Source of the DNA: an uncultured Lachnospiraceae bacterium
Lineage (GTDB): Bacteria; Bacillota; Clostridia; Lachnospirales; Lachnospiraceae
DNA length: 64,000 bases
Direction of reading: 5' to 3'
NCBI GenBank assembly: GCA_947177165.1
Contig: CAMWTP010000002.1
Location: forward strand, 1 to 64,000
The notes beneath the pieces are model-generated. The model searched no databases, was not told where the DNA came from, and saw only the letters and a program-made list of their open reading frames with translations. The number at the start of each line of letters is the position of its first letter. Position 1 is the stretch's first letter. Shown piece by piece: positions 25,707 through 34,912 of this stretch. The translations under genes were made by a program, and so were the position numbers.

Positions 25707-25981
25707 TGTTCTTTTTTAGAAGCAGCCGGTTTCCATCCCTTTTATCCGTTACCACTCACGACCTGGGAACCGTTCGTAGTAACCGGGACAACGCGTCACA
25801 TGACGCTGGTCAATTCTGTCTCTTGAAAAAGGCATAAATCTTGGTTATATTAAAATTATCGTGACTATACCATCTCTTCATAGTTGCAAAAACTATATCT
25901 TATCATTCTTATTGACTACGCATCTGATGCGTAGTCAAATCTGATTACAGATAACTATAATAACTATAAAAGCACGAATAT
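25707..25981. other. Gene-free stretch upstream of the glycan operon
   Basis: No open frame with coding character is seen on either strand. The GC-richer part at about 25740-25815 carries the small inverted repeat GCGTCA/TGACGC at 25796-25809. The AT-richer part carries the long palindrome listed separately. It separates the operon promoter from the terminator of the next minus-strand gene. Confidence 0.5.
25912..25938. repeat. 27-bp near-perfect palindrome, possible operator
   Basis: The arms TTGACTACGCATC (25912-25924) and GATGCGTAGTCAA (25926-25938) are perfectly complementary around one central T. A one-base loop is a poor RNA hairpin and there is no T-run, so a binding site for a dimeric regulator is more likely than a terminator. 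It lies about 200 bases upstream of the operon -35 box, rather far for simple repression. Confidence 0.6.
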
Positions 25982-26025
25982 AAAACAAAAAGCCATACGC
26001 GTTGACTGCGCACGTATGGTTTTTG
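25982..26025. terminator. Terminator downstream of the GT39-like gene, usable in both directions
   Basis: CCATACG (25993-25999) pairs with CGTATGG (26013-26019), and the stem is extended by flanking A and T runs. On the minus strand it ends in TTTTTGTTTT and lies about 30 bases after the stop at 26053. Confidence 0.75.
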
Positions 26026-26052
26026 TGTACTCCTCGCCAGTTCCCCTATTAT

Positions 26053-27729
26053 TTACGGTTCTCCCTGAAGGTAATATACATTGCAGTATTTCTCCTCAAA
26101 CACACGCTTCCACTGGCAGTCTGCCAATGCCGGGGCACCGTCCAGAACCCTTTGCAGGTTCTTTCTTTCGTCCGCACCGCTCGCAAGATATACCACCAGA
26201 GAACCGGCATTCCGAATCCGCTCCTCAAGAATTGATTCCGCACTGTCTGCCGCCGCAAAATAAACCTGCGGATATTCAAGCAGCTCATTTGTGACAGCCC
26301 AGACACACCACTCCTCCCCTGTCTGGTATATATAAATTACAGGTATGTCTTTTTCGGCACACTCCTGCGCAAAAGCAGTCTGCCCGCGATCCTCCGGATA
26401 AAGAAACACTACTTCCTCGCGCCATGCCCCGAACAAACACACTGCCAGACAGATCAATGCCAGACAGCTCTCCGCGTATATTCTGCGTCTGGCACACAAG
26501 GCAGAACGGATCTTATGCAGAGTCCCAGCCGCTCCTGACAGGCTTTTGCCGTCCGCCTGCAGTATCTGATGCCACAGTCCCCTGACCGCCGCAAAGACAA
26601 GCAGTACGATAACGCCATAAACCGGCAGCTGATAACGGTTAGAGGTTTCCCCCAGCAGCAGTGCTGTCTTGGAGACTGTCAAAAAATATCCCACTCCCGC
26701 AAAAAGCAGTATCAAATATCCGGCTCTCTTCTCTGCCCCGCGCTTTGCTATGACCGCAAGCAGCAGAACCACCGCAAGCAGCGCCAGCAGAGACTTGCCA
26801 AACACATACCGATCCATCAAATCCCCGAAAAAACGGATCCGCTCAATCGTGTTGGAAAGATCGAAAAAATTCTTTGTCGCCTGCGCCCCGCGCTGTCCCC
26901 TGAACATCTGTCCCAGACAGGATGGATACGTCAGAACGGCGAGCACAAACGCTGCTCCCTGGCTGACTGCATATCTGACACAGTTTCGGATATGCCTGTC
27001 CCGCCATAAAAGCCAGATGACAAAAGCAAGCGCCAGATAAAACAAAAAAATGAAATAATAATAGTGTGTCAGGAAACCAATATAAGTCACTGCCATCATA
27101 GGAACAAGAAACGTCCGTACCGGAAGCTTCGCATTCCCGCCATTCCCGCGCTCCTCCACCACCCTGACATGCAGGATCGCGCACAGCAGCACAAAGGTTG
27201 TCAGCATTTCGTACATTCTGATAAACACTACACCGCTCATAGCCGCCGGTCCCAGGCCAAAGAATAGCGTGACAAACAGCGCCAACTTCCTGTCACGGCC
27301 GCCCGTCACGTAAGCCAGCCAGCATAGCAAAATGATATTGATCCCATGAAAAAAGAGATTCACAGACAGCCCGATCCACTTGGAAAATACATTTGGCACA
27401 AGCGATGCCACTGTGTGGAATACCCAGTAATACATCGGCGGATGCACATCCCACGACTGCACCAGCTTCACAAATCCATATTGAAACCGCTGGTCCGGAA
27501 GGACAACAAACTCATTTTCATATTGTTCCCGGTCCAACCACTGCCCGTCATTCACATAGAAGCCATTCGTTCGCGCCGTGGAATAATAGGTATAATACTC
27601 ATCCTCATGAAAGCCCATTTTCTGCGTACAGAAATAAAAAGAGAGCGCCATCTGCACCAACCAGATGCTCCAAAAACATATGAGATATTTCGCATCCATT
27701 CTGTTACGTTCTGTGTACTGCATTTTCAT
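26053..27729 (-). CDS. GT-C glycosyltransferase, PMT/ArnT-like (GT39 family type)
   Basis: The 558-residue membrane protein has about 11 hydrophobic segments. Its first outer loop has HEDEYYTYYS, the acidic motif expected of protein-mannosyl and aminoarabinose transferases. It is followed by SWDVHPPMYYWVFH, the usual DxHPP signature of this group. The last 110 residues are soluble. These enzymes use polyprenyl-phosphate sugars at the outer face. It stands as a single gene with its own terminator between the AraC gene and the glycan operon, so it is a probable satellite of the glycan locus. GAGAGG lies eight bases before the ATG. Confidence 0.85.
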   Translation of the reverse strand: MKMQYTERNRMDAKYLICFWSIWLVQMALSFYFCTQKMGFHEDEYYTYYSTARTNGFYVNDGQWLDREQYENEFVVLPDQRFQYGFVKLVQSWDVHPPMYYWVFHTVASLVPNVFSKWIGLSVNLFFHGINIILLCWLAYVTGGRDRKLALFVTLFFGLGPAAMSGVVFIRMYEMLTTFVLLCAILHVRVVEERGNGGNAKLPVRTFLVPMMAVTYIGFLTHYYYFIFLFYLALAFVIWLLWRDRHIRNCVRYAVSQGAAFVLAVLTYPSCLGQMFRGQRGAQATKNFFDLSNTIERIRFFGDLMDRYVFGKSLLALLAVVLLLAVIAKRGAEKRAGYLILLFAGVGYFLTVSKTALLLGETSNRYQLPVYGVIVLLVFAAVRGLWHQILQADGKSLSGAAGTLHKIRSALCARRRIYAESCLALICLAVCLFGAWREEVVFLYPEDRGQTAFAQECAEKDIPVIYIYQTGEEWCVWAVTNELLEYPQVYFAAADSAESILEERIRNAGSLVVYLASGADERKNLQRVLDGAPALADCQWKRVFEEKYCNVYYLQGEP

Positions 27730-27903
27730 TTCTGATCCTCTCTTTCAACACGCCATTTATCCCAGTATTTCCCTCATTCATTCCCAACCGCTCTGTTTTT
27801 TATTCTAACACAATCCACCAATAAATACCAGCTTCAAGATATTTCATTTCAAATACAGGCCCGCATCCCCTTGCCGCCGGGACCTGAGAATCTGGCAAAA
27901 ACA

Positions 27904-27932
27904 TTGCGTATATTGACTTTGTAGTTTATAAT
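27904..27932 (+). promoter_or_regulatory. Probable promoter of the AraC gene
   Basis: TTGCGT (27904-27909), 17 bases, then perfect TATAAT (27927-27932). The ATG follows 22 bases later, so the leader is very short and the ribosome site AGGAGGG lies right after the start of transcription. The -35 match is weak. Confidence 0.5.
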
Positions 27933-27954
27933 CATTACAGGAGGGATTTTCAAA

Positions 27955-28779
27955 ATGGTAGACGAGATTATCAATGCTTTTTACGACAGTGAGCATCACT
28001 ACGGTTACGACTATGTGTACACAGTAGACAATACGCCACAGAATGACAGTGAATTTGTGCTGCACAACCACAATGACCGCTATGAGATCATCCTTTTTCT
28101 GACAGGCAATGCGGAATTTCACATCGAGGGAAACATCTACCGCTCCCATCCACATGATATCTATATCGCACGCCCGCTGGAGATGCACCACAACTATTTC
28201 CTCTCCTCAGAAAAATATACCCGTATCGTCCTCCATATCCCCCTGACATTTTTTGAGGACAACCACTGCGGGGAGCTGGAAGATATCTTTCTGAACAGAT
28301 CGCTGGGTATGGACTGCCAGATTCCGGCGAGAATCGTAGACATGGAAATGTATCACCTGCTCATGAAGATGAACCAGTATATCAAGAACGGCGCCTATGA
28401 CATTGCAAAATGTGTGCTCATGGAATTTCTGTACCTGCTGAATCAGATTCAGGAACCGCTGACCGCTCCGGTCGCGGCAGACCGGCATATCAATGATGTC
28501 CTGTGTTATATTAACGAACATCTCGACACAAACCTGACGCTGGACAAACTGTCCTCAGAATTTTATATCAATAAATATTACCTGTGCCGCATCTTTAAAA
28601 AAGTCACAGGCCACACTGTCAACCATTATATTAATTACAAGAGGCTGCTGCTTGCGCGCGAACTGCACAGCAGGGGAAAGACGCTGCTGGAAGCCAGCAC
28701 CAGCGCCGGCTTCAACAACTACGCCCACTTTTACCGTATGTACCGCAAGGAGTTCGGCACCAATCCACGGTCAGGCTGA
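27955..28779 (+). CDS. AraC-family transcriptional regulator
   Basis: This 274-residue protein has a cupin-type N-terminal sensing domain (residues 20-140, with LHNHNDRYEIILFLTG and SHPHDIYIARP). The AraC double helix-turn-helix spans about 175-272 (DKLSSEFYINKYYLCRIFKK and GFNNYAHFYRMYRKEFG). Such proteins usually sense a sugar and activate carbohydrate genes. An ideal AGGAGG site precedes the ATG. The neighbours, a diverging GT-C gene and converging acetyltransferase genes, do not show its target. The signal sequence-free form means it acts in the cytoplasm. Confidence 0.9.
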   Translation: MVDEIINAFYDSEHHYGYDYVYTVDNTPQNDSEFVLHNHNDRYEIILFLTGNAEFHIEGNIYRSHPHDIYIARPLEMHHNYFLSSEKYTRIVLHIPLTFFEDNHCGELEDIFLNRSLGMDCQIPARIVDMEMYHLLMKMNQYIKNGAYDIAKCVLMEFLYLLNQIQEPLTAPVAADRHINDVLCYINEHLDTNLTLDKLSSEFYINKYYLCRIFKKVTGHTVNHYINYKRLLLARELHSRGKTLLEASTSAGFNNYAHFYRMYRKEFGTNPRSG

Positions 28780-28846
28780 CTGCAATACCATGATCTGTCC
28801 CTTTTCTTTTATTTGTCAGGGGGCGGTAAGTTCATGCCCCTCTCTT

Positions 28847-29281
28847 TTACTCGATTTCAATCATTTTTATCATTCCATTTGAGATGATCTCAAATCCCAT
28901 TTTCTCATAAAATGGTTCTTTCCCTTTCGCAGAAACACCACCGATTGTTGTAAAGTTTCCGGTGGCAGAATTTGCTTTTGCGTAGTCAATCAAATGATTC
29001 ACAATCATCGTTCCAATCCCTTTCCGCTGAAATTGGGGCAAAATGATGATTTCCTGAAGATACCAGTACATCGCGCCGTCTCCGACAAGTCTGCCCATCC
29101 CCACAAGTTCGTTATGACAGACTGCAGAGACATTGATTAAGCTATTTTGCAATGCCTTTCTGGCATGCTCCACTGGTATCCTGGCAAAGCCCGTCTCAAC
29201 TCGCAGCCTTACAAAATCCTCAGCCTGCAGGATATTCTCGACAAGCCTGATTTCTCCGCAAACATGCTCATCCGTATTCAT
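28847..29281 (-). CDS. GNAT-family N-acetyltransferase
   Basis: Starting at ATG 29281, with GGGAGGG 12 bases before it and five bases after the previous gene's stop, the product has 144 residues. The acetyl-CoA site is LPQFQRKGIGTMIVNHL near residue 90. FYEKMGFEII near the end is the usual motif following it. The substrate is unknown. It follows a disrupted GNAT gene and is probably transcribed with it. The longer frame from 29317 overlaps that gene and is not needed. Confidence 0.85.
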   Translation of the reverse strand: MNTDEHVCGEIRLVENILQAEDFVRLRVETGFARIPVEHARKALQNSLINVSAVCHNELVGMGRLVGDGAMYWYLQEIIILPQFQRKGIGTMIVNHLIDYAKANSATGNFTTIGGVSAKGKEPFYEKMGFEIISNGMIKMIEIE

Positions 29282-29286
29282 CCTTA

Positions 29287-30213
29287 CTATTCCCTCCCTG
29301 CCTCGTGTCTTTTCCATCCATATGTTAAAGACTTGCGATTGTATCCAATTCTGCGGTAAAAGTCATTTCCGCCTCCAGTCATACATACGGCGCCCAGCTC
29401 CTTCATTCTGCGGTAATGCTCAGAAAGCGCTGCAGCAGCCAGTCCCCTGCGGCGGTATTCTGGAATGGTACAGAGCGGCTCCATATAAGCAAGCTTATTT
29501 TCCGGCACCCACCACATTCCTGAGAAACACACATATTCTTCCTGCTCATTTGCAATAATCACATTGTATCCATATGTTGCGTGGGGCGGCGGCGCCATGA
29601 CATCGCTGATAATACCCAGATATGCTTTTTGCGGATTCCATGGCGTTCCCGGATCTTCTGCTTCCCAATTCTCAAAAGGTCCCTTGTCCTCATGATCAAA
29701 TCCTTTCCATGTACAGAGCGCAAGCTTCACTGGATCCGCATGTTCAGGCTCCACAAAATGAAATCCCTCCGGCAGCGAATCATTTAATGCTGCTGTTTCG
29801 AAATCAATGACATACTCTTCATTCACAAAACTCTGCCGATACCCTCTTTTGCCGGCAGCTTCTATGAGTGCCTTCTGCTCCGGCTTTAACATCAGCGTCT
29901 TTTCCGCTTCATTTCCCGGCATATATTTTCCGGCGTATTCAATCATCTCATCCGCCAGCTCCTCATATCCGCGACGCAGACTAAATTAGATATCTGTACA
30001 CGGATCTTCATAAAACACAAACCCTACCGCCTTGTTCCCGTCAAACCAGATTCTGTTCAAGTAGAGATGACGTTTCTCCAACCAGGTCGACGTGACTGCA
30101 TATTCAAAAAGTGGAGCTCCCACTCCGTTTTCTGCGTAATTTTCCACCAGCAAATCCCATACAGTCTGATGATCCGACAGTAATTGATACTGTTTCGTTT
30201 TTATATTTTTCAT
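29287..30213 (-). pseudogene. GNAT acetyltransferase gene interrupted by one in-frame stop
   Basis: A 308-codon frame starts at ATG 30213. It reads through VWDLLVENYAENGVG and VGFVFYEDPCTDI, meets a TAA at 29986-29988 (codon 76), then continues in the same frame as FSLRRGYEELADEMIEYAGK. The rest encodes a typical acetyltransferase core ending in PEYRRRGLAAAALSEHYRR and FYRRIGYNRKSLTYGW. The sequence on both sides of the stop is coherent, so a single base change, for example from TAT or TAC, created the stop. Reinitiation at ATG 29946 would give only 219 residues. A sequencing error or real loss of function are both possible. Confidence 0.85.
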
Positions 30214-30275
30214 GCTCCCAAACCTTCCTTCCATGTTCCTTGGCTGTGAAACAAGTCTGTTCTTTCATGATACTC

Positions 30276-32048
30276 CTATTTTCTCTTCGTGTCTATCCAG
30301 CCATACCTTCTCATTTCTTCCCGGAATGCACTTCTCCGTGAATACTTATCCCTGTACGATGTCATAAGTTCCTGTTTTGCGCCCGTCTCCCCCGCAGATT
30401 CCCTCACCTCGCCCAGAGCGGCAAGATACGCTGCACATTCGCCGTAATAGTTTCTGCGGTTTGCATCCATAATTGCTTCTGTCCGCTTTTCAATCAATGT
30501 TGTGATTCTTTTTACTGCACAGTTTCTGACATCCGGTTCCATATGTACCATAGACTTCCATTTTAAAAACAATTGGCAGAACAGATCGTTTTCGCCGATG
30601 CCCTCAAGCCCGCAGGTGCCTTTCCGGTATTCCTCTGCGGAAAATCTCATTGCACTTTTTGCGATCTCTGCCATAGCGGCGATTCCCTTTCCGTTCCATT
30701 TCCCCTCATACAAATATAGCAGATACAATGCAATTCCCTGTTTCATGAAGGAGCCCGTCCAGCCTAAAGCTTCCTGTTTGTTCAGCCCATTGTCCAATAC
30801 GTCCGCAAACTGTCCGTCCAAAAATCTGAGCAGTAAAACCATATTGCTGTCTGGTCTGTTTTCTCTCCTCTCAGAGTGTGAGGAACTACTTTCATACGTA
30901 CCAAAAGAATCGCCGCTTTTCTGTACTGAAAATTTCACAAAGACCTTTTGAAGTTCTTCCCTTATGTTTTCGTTTTCGCAGCCATTTAACAACACCCGGA
31001 GATAATTCAGGGCAGATGTATCCGATTCATATGCGGCAAAACAGCACTCTCCAAGCAAAGACTGTTTCCCATCTGCCGCAATCACATAATCAGCCGTTTT
31101 CAATGCCACTGCGCTGCGCATGACATATTTCTTAGGTATCGTCTTCATCGCTTCTATTCCTATGGGTATCATATCCTTTGCTGTCGCAGATTTTCCATCT
31201 TCCAGTATATTCAAATATAATCCCGGGTGGACAGCGGCATATTTTCCCGCATACCGGACCGCCAAAGAGACATCATTTAACAAGCCAACGGCTTCCAGGA
31301 AAAGACGGTCCGCATCATGCCCTGTCTTATCGCCCAGGCAGGTAATCCAAAGCGGCAGGAAATCTTCAAGTTCCGGCAGTTCTTCATCTCCATGCTGTAT
31401 GATTGCCTCTAATGTGATTTCCTTCTTTTTGGCATTGGCAATGACTCCGTACAGTGTCTCCGGGCGTCTGGCGGGCGGCACTGCATGATATGCACAGTAT
31501 ACTGTATCAAGAATAGCCTGTTTCAGGTCGCAGTTCAAAAGCTTATGGTACACCATATCTCCAAGTGAAAATTCCTCATCTCCATACTCATTCTCGCACA
31601 GAATTTCCATCGTCAACATTTGATTTCCAACTTCAAAGCCTTCCCTGTATCTCTCCATATCCATGCAGATATGCACAAAACTGCAGACCTCCTCAAGCAT
31701 ATCTGAAATCCCGCTGTTGTCTTCATAATAAAATTCCTCGCCGCAGTCGTCATACCAGTCATCATATTCCTCATTCAGTATTGCAGTAATCGTCACTTCC
31801 TGCGAACCAATACGCTTTAAATTCTCTCTGCTTTGATGATACATCTCATCGAAATCAATCTCTTTTGCCTCCTTTTTGTGTGATGCTTTTTCCGCTTTAT
31901 TTCCGACAGATTTCAGCATCTCCAGGAACGCTTCCCTGCGATGCTCCGGGAACCCCCTCCCAATATCATGAATAAAAGCGATGAGCTGCTCTTTAGAATA
32001 TTGCGCCGTAAGGGCATCTGTCTGTTTTAAAAAATTTGTAAGGTTCAT
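30276..32048 (-). CDS. Large soluble all-helical protein, unrecognised
   Basis: The 590-residue protein has no signal peptide or membrane segment. Predicted character is helical, repeat-like and acidic in the N-terminal third (EEYDDWYDDCGEEFYYED near residue 95). Repeated helix pairs with Leu/Ala-rich faces (VALKTADYVIAADGKQSLLG, LFLEAVGLLNDVSLAVRYAG) suggest a TPR- or HEAT-like solenoid. The tail LMTSYRDKYSRRSAFREEMR resembles the basic tails of SWIM-associated solenoid proteins, but I cannot assign a family with confidence. It is a single gene with its own leader. No enzyme motif is visible. Confidence 0.75.
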   Translation of the reverse strand: MNLTNFLKQTDALTAQYSKEQLIAFIHDIGRGFPEHRREAFLEMLKSVGNKAEKASHKKEAKEIDFDEMYHQSRENLKRIGSQEVTITAILNEEYDDWYDDCGEEFYYEDNSGISDMLEEVCSFVHICMDMERYREGFEVGNQMLTMEILCENEYGDEEFSLGDMVYHKLLNCDLKQAILDTVYCAYHAVPPARRPETLYGVIANAKKKEITLEAIIQHGDEELPELEDFLPLWITCLGDKTGHDADRLFLEAVGLLNDVSLAVRYAGKYAAVHPGLYLNILEDGKSATAKDMIPIGIEAMKTIPKKYVMRSAVALKTADYVIAADGKQSLLGECCFAAYESDTSALNYLRVLLNGCENENIREELQKVFVKFSVQKSGDSFGTYESSSSHSERRENRPDSNMVLLLRFLDGQFADVLDNGLNKQEALGWTGSFMKQGIALYLLYLYEGKWNGKGIAAMAEIAKSAMRFSAEEYRKGTCGLEGIGENDLFCQLFLKWKSMVHMEPDVRNCAVKRITTLIEKRTEAIMDANRRNYYGECAAYLAALGEVRESAGETGAKQELMTSYRDKYSRRSAFREEMRRYGWIDTKRK

Positions 32049-32672
32049 ACCGGGTCTCCTTCCCTAAAAAAGTTTCTCTTCTGTTTTCCGAAAAGCTCTT
32101 TACCGCTCCCCATCTTAAGTAAAACAAGAACAACGAATCTAAAATGTAAAGTATCCCTTCCTTCCAATAGTTCTGCCTTTTGAGCTGATGAATCCATTTT
32201 AACTATTATAACACTATTTTATAGGTTATAATACTTTTTTATCATTTTTGTTTATATTAATGCTACCTTTCCTCAACTTCCCATAGCACATTATTCTGAT
32301 AACTGCAATCGTAAGGATCTGTAGAAACTTCCAAAAAGAAAAAAGAGCACAACAAATGCCATGCTCTTTTCTGCTCCCGCTCAAATAGTATTCAATCTGT
32401 TTTTCAGACAGTCTGTGATCTGCTGCCAATCCCGGAAGAAACGCCAATGCTACCCATAAACAGCTCATTCCCTTTTCTTTCGGAACCAGGCTTGCTGCCC
32501 CCGCCGTTTTATAAGGCCGGCTGCCCGGTATCCGGGGTGCGTTTTCCGGTGTCTTTGTATCCATCAGTCTCCCCCCTGTGCCCAATAGGGAAAAGAATAC
32601 TGCAAAGTATCTTTATGAAAGACATTGTGGCGCATTATCATGAGCTGCCTGGTGATCCTGAAAAGTAAGGAT
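32049..32672. other. 620-base stretch without a convincing gene
   Basis: A minus-strand open frame of 119 codons (32226-32585) covers the terminator listed separately, has no good ribosome site and reads as mixed composition, so it is not called. The AT-rich part next to 32048 probably holds the promoter of the 590-residue protein gene. The GC-rich part at 32440-32580 could be a decayed coding piece, but nothing is recognisable. Confidence 0.4.
32332..32370 (-). terminator. Terminator of the HPr / clan GH-D gene run
   Basis: AAAAGAGCA (32341-32349) and TGCTCTTTT (32362-32370) form a perfect nine-base stem with a 12-base loop. On the minus strand it continues into a T-rich tract. It lies about 300 bases beyond the HPr-like gene. 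Confidence 0.7.
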
Positions 32673-32909
32673 TTATACTACCACATATGCTCCGATTGCA
32701 TCCATAATCTCCTCCGCATTCTCGTTTTTTCCATGGATTCTGAGCGTAATTGGATTTGACAGCTCGATGCAAAAAATACCCATGATGGATTTGGCGTCTA
32801 TTACTTTCCTTCCGCTGATCAAATCCATGTCCTCCTCATAGTTTGTCACAATCGAGACAAACTCTTTTACCTTGTCAATACTGTTCAGCAATACTAATAC
32901 TTCACTCAT
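32673..32909 (-). CDS. HPr-family protein lacking the phosphorylated histidine
   Basis: The product is 78 residues from the ATG at 32909, which has AGGAG seven bases upstream; an ATG at 32933 has no such site. The second half shows the HPr regulatory helix signature AKSIMGIFCIELS, with Ser in the position phosphorylated by HPr kinase. The segment that normally holds the active-site histidine (HxRP) reads SIDKVKEFV, with no histidine. It therefore cannot relay phosphate in a PTS and is more likely a Crh-like regulatory partner. It is encoded directly behind two clan GH-D glycosidases, suggesting a link with catabolite control. Confidence 0.82.
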   Translation of the reverse strand: MSEVLVLLNSIDKVKEFVSIVTNYEEDMDLISGRKVIDAKSIMGIFCIELSNPITLRIHGKNENAEEIMDAIGAYVVV

Positions 32910-32932
32910 GTCTTCGCTCCTAACCGTAAACA

Positions 32933-34897
32933 TTAAATCTCTTTTAACAATATCGCATCACATCCCTGTGCCATCCAGCTGATCACACCGTCCACATCCT
33001 GCATCTGCCCGCCGCTCCACAGTTCGCGGTAACGCACACCCTGGCGGATCCCGGCACGCCTGCAGTCCACTTGCACGATTGCACTGTCCTCCTTCCAATG
33101 AAACACTGCCAGACATTGTTTCCCATCTACCACAGCTGTAAAGACTGCAGATGCGGAGGCGCCTGCTGCCTCCACCGGACAAAAAGATACCCCTGATGCT
33201 GCCAATGCGTTTACTTCATGGTTTGATGCCAGCAGTTCTGCCCGCCTGCGCGCTTCCGGCCTCTCATAATCATCGCTGAGCATCATCACCGTCCCCGCAA
33301 TAACTGCCGATGTATACCGCGCTCTGGCTTCCCCTTCCTGGCTGTCTCTGTCTGTAAAAACACCCTTCAGCAGACAGATATGATCCGGGTCATTAAACTG
33401 ATATAACCTTCCGCTCTGCCACCATGCATATGTCTGGGCATTGAGCACATATTCCACATCCTCGTTTGTTCCAAACGCATCACACGAAAATCGTCTGGCA
33501 TGCCCAAAACCGCAGGGAAACAGCGGCGCAATGGAAAGACTGATAAAAAACGGCTTTCCAATCCGTTCCTGTGACAGATATTTCGCAATAAATGTATATC
33601 CCGCTGTAATCGCTTGTCTGCCGGTGCGAACCGATTTGTCATAATGGCAGCCTTCCATGCCGCCATGTGTCATGAAATCCAGTTTCACATAATCAAAGCC
33701 CCATTTCACAAAACGTGACAATTTCCATTCCATCTGCTGCCTCCAAACCGGATGCGTCACATCAAAAGGAATCGCCCCGTCGACCTTCGTGACTGGTTTA
33801 TTGTTGGAATCCATCAGCAATATTTCCTCAAAACAATGTCCTGGCGCACCTGGAATCTCCTGCTTTGCATCTTTGCCAAAGAAAGCAAACGGCGAATCAT
33901 AAATACCTGCCCTTTGTCCGTTTTCATGCATCTCCTCAACTAAAGAGACAAGCCTGTCCTCAGAGATGACGCTCCATCCCGCGTCCAGATTCATATAAGT
34001 ACAACCGTTGTTTTCATATCCTGCAGGCTGTAAAACTTCCCGCAAAAACTTTCCTGTCTTCTGATAATTGTCCGCATTTAGCCGAAATGCAAGCCCTGCC
34101 CAGCTGTTAAAGCCAAACGGCACCCCCTCTGTCCATGTCAGATGCTTTTGCTCTGTTTCCAGCAAATCACCATAAGCTTCCAGGAGCCTTCTGTAATCTG
34201 AACCGTACAAAACATAAAAGCGGGAGGATTCCACCGTTTTTCCTGCCACACTTCCGTGCATGACACTATCATGGGTTCCTTCGTCCGCAATACCGCTCTG
34301 TACCAAAAAACTCTTTGCTTCTGTCCCGGAACAGATTATTGCATTTTTCCAGATAGAGAAATCTGCTGCCCCAATCAACAATCCCTCCCTGCTATCCTCT
34401 TGAAACAATACTGTCAAATCATAGCTCTTTCTCCCTGCGCGCAGCGGCTGTGCCTCATAGCGCAACCACATCGTGTTGTCATAAGGAACCAATAACATTT
34501 TACTCCAGATACTTTTCCATATTTTCGGGGCGTTCTCCCCCAGTCCCTCCGCGACAAGCGGAAGAAGCCTGTTCGTCTCCACCTCCTGTCCGTCCTGCTG
34601 GGAGAGACTGCAGGAAACCACAGGTACCCCTGATTCTGAGAGCATCAAATACTCGTTCAGGCGCAAACCGTTTTCTGCCTCAAACGTAAGGATCTGTCCC
34701 TTTTCATCCGCAGTTTCTTCCCTCTTTTTCAGTACTGCGGTTCGAGTGTCAATCATTCTGCCATCCACATGATATGCTCTCGCATAACCAGACAAAACAA
34801 TCATATCCCCCCACAACAACGCAAAAACGCCATCCTGTTTATACTGCCACTTTACTGTTGTATCTGACTCTGTACATGCTTTATCGATTGCTTCCAT
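32933..34897 (-). CDS. Clan GH-D alpha-galactosidase-like glycosidase
   Basis: The protein is 654 residues from the ATG at 34897, nine bases after AGGAG. An N-terminal beta-rich domain precedes a TIM barrel beginning near residue 265 with VPFGFNSWAGL. Then follow YMNLDAGW and the nucleophile-type motif FDYVKLDFMTHGG near residue 400. NEDVEYVLNAQTYAWW comes later. The layout matches GH36/GH27-type alpha-galactosidases but is divergent from the upstream GH36 enzyme, so the substrate may differ (for instance alpha-N-acetylgalactosaminides). No signal peptide is seen, so it is cytoplasmic. It lies 16 bases behind the GH36 gene. Confidence 0.8.
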   Translation of the reverse strand: MEAIDKACTESDTTVKWQYKQDGVFALLWGDMIVLSGYARAYHVDGRMIDTRTAVLKKREETADEKGQILTFEAENGLRLNEYLMLSESGVPVVSCSLSQQDGQEVETNRLLPLVAEGLGENAPKIWKSIWSKMLLVPYDNTMWLRYEAQPLRAGRKSYDLTVLFQEDSREGLLIGAADFSIWKNAIICSGTEAKSFLVQSGIADEGTHDSVMHGSVAGKTVESSRFYVLYGSDYRRLLEAYGDLLETEQKHLTWTEGVPFGFNSWAGLAFRLNADNYQKTGKFLREVLQPAGYENNGCTYMNLDAGWSVISEDRLVSLVEEMHENGQRAGIYDSPFAFFGKDAKQEIPGAPGHCFEEILLMDSNNKPVTKVDGAIPFDVTHPVWRQQMEWKLSRFVKWGFDYVKLDFMTHGGMEGCHYDKSVRTGRQAITAGYTFIAKYLSQERIGKPFFISLSIAPLFPCGFGHARRFSCDAFGTNEDVEYVLNAQTYAWWQSGRLYQFNDPDHICLLKGVFTDRDSQEGEARARYTSAVIAGTVMMLSDDYERPEARRRAELLASNHEVNALAASGVSFCPVEAAGASASAVFTAVVDGKQCLAVFHWKEDSAIVQVDCRRAGIRQGVRYRELWSGGQMQDVDGVISWMAQGCDAILLKEI

Positions 34898-34912
34898 AAC
34901 CATTCTCTCCTA

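Noticed and set aside
32226-32585. Minus-strand open frame of 119 codons
   Set aside because: It crosses a strong terminator hairpin, has no good ribosome site and gives no recognisable protein.
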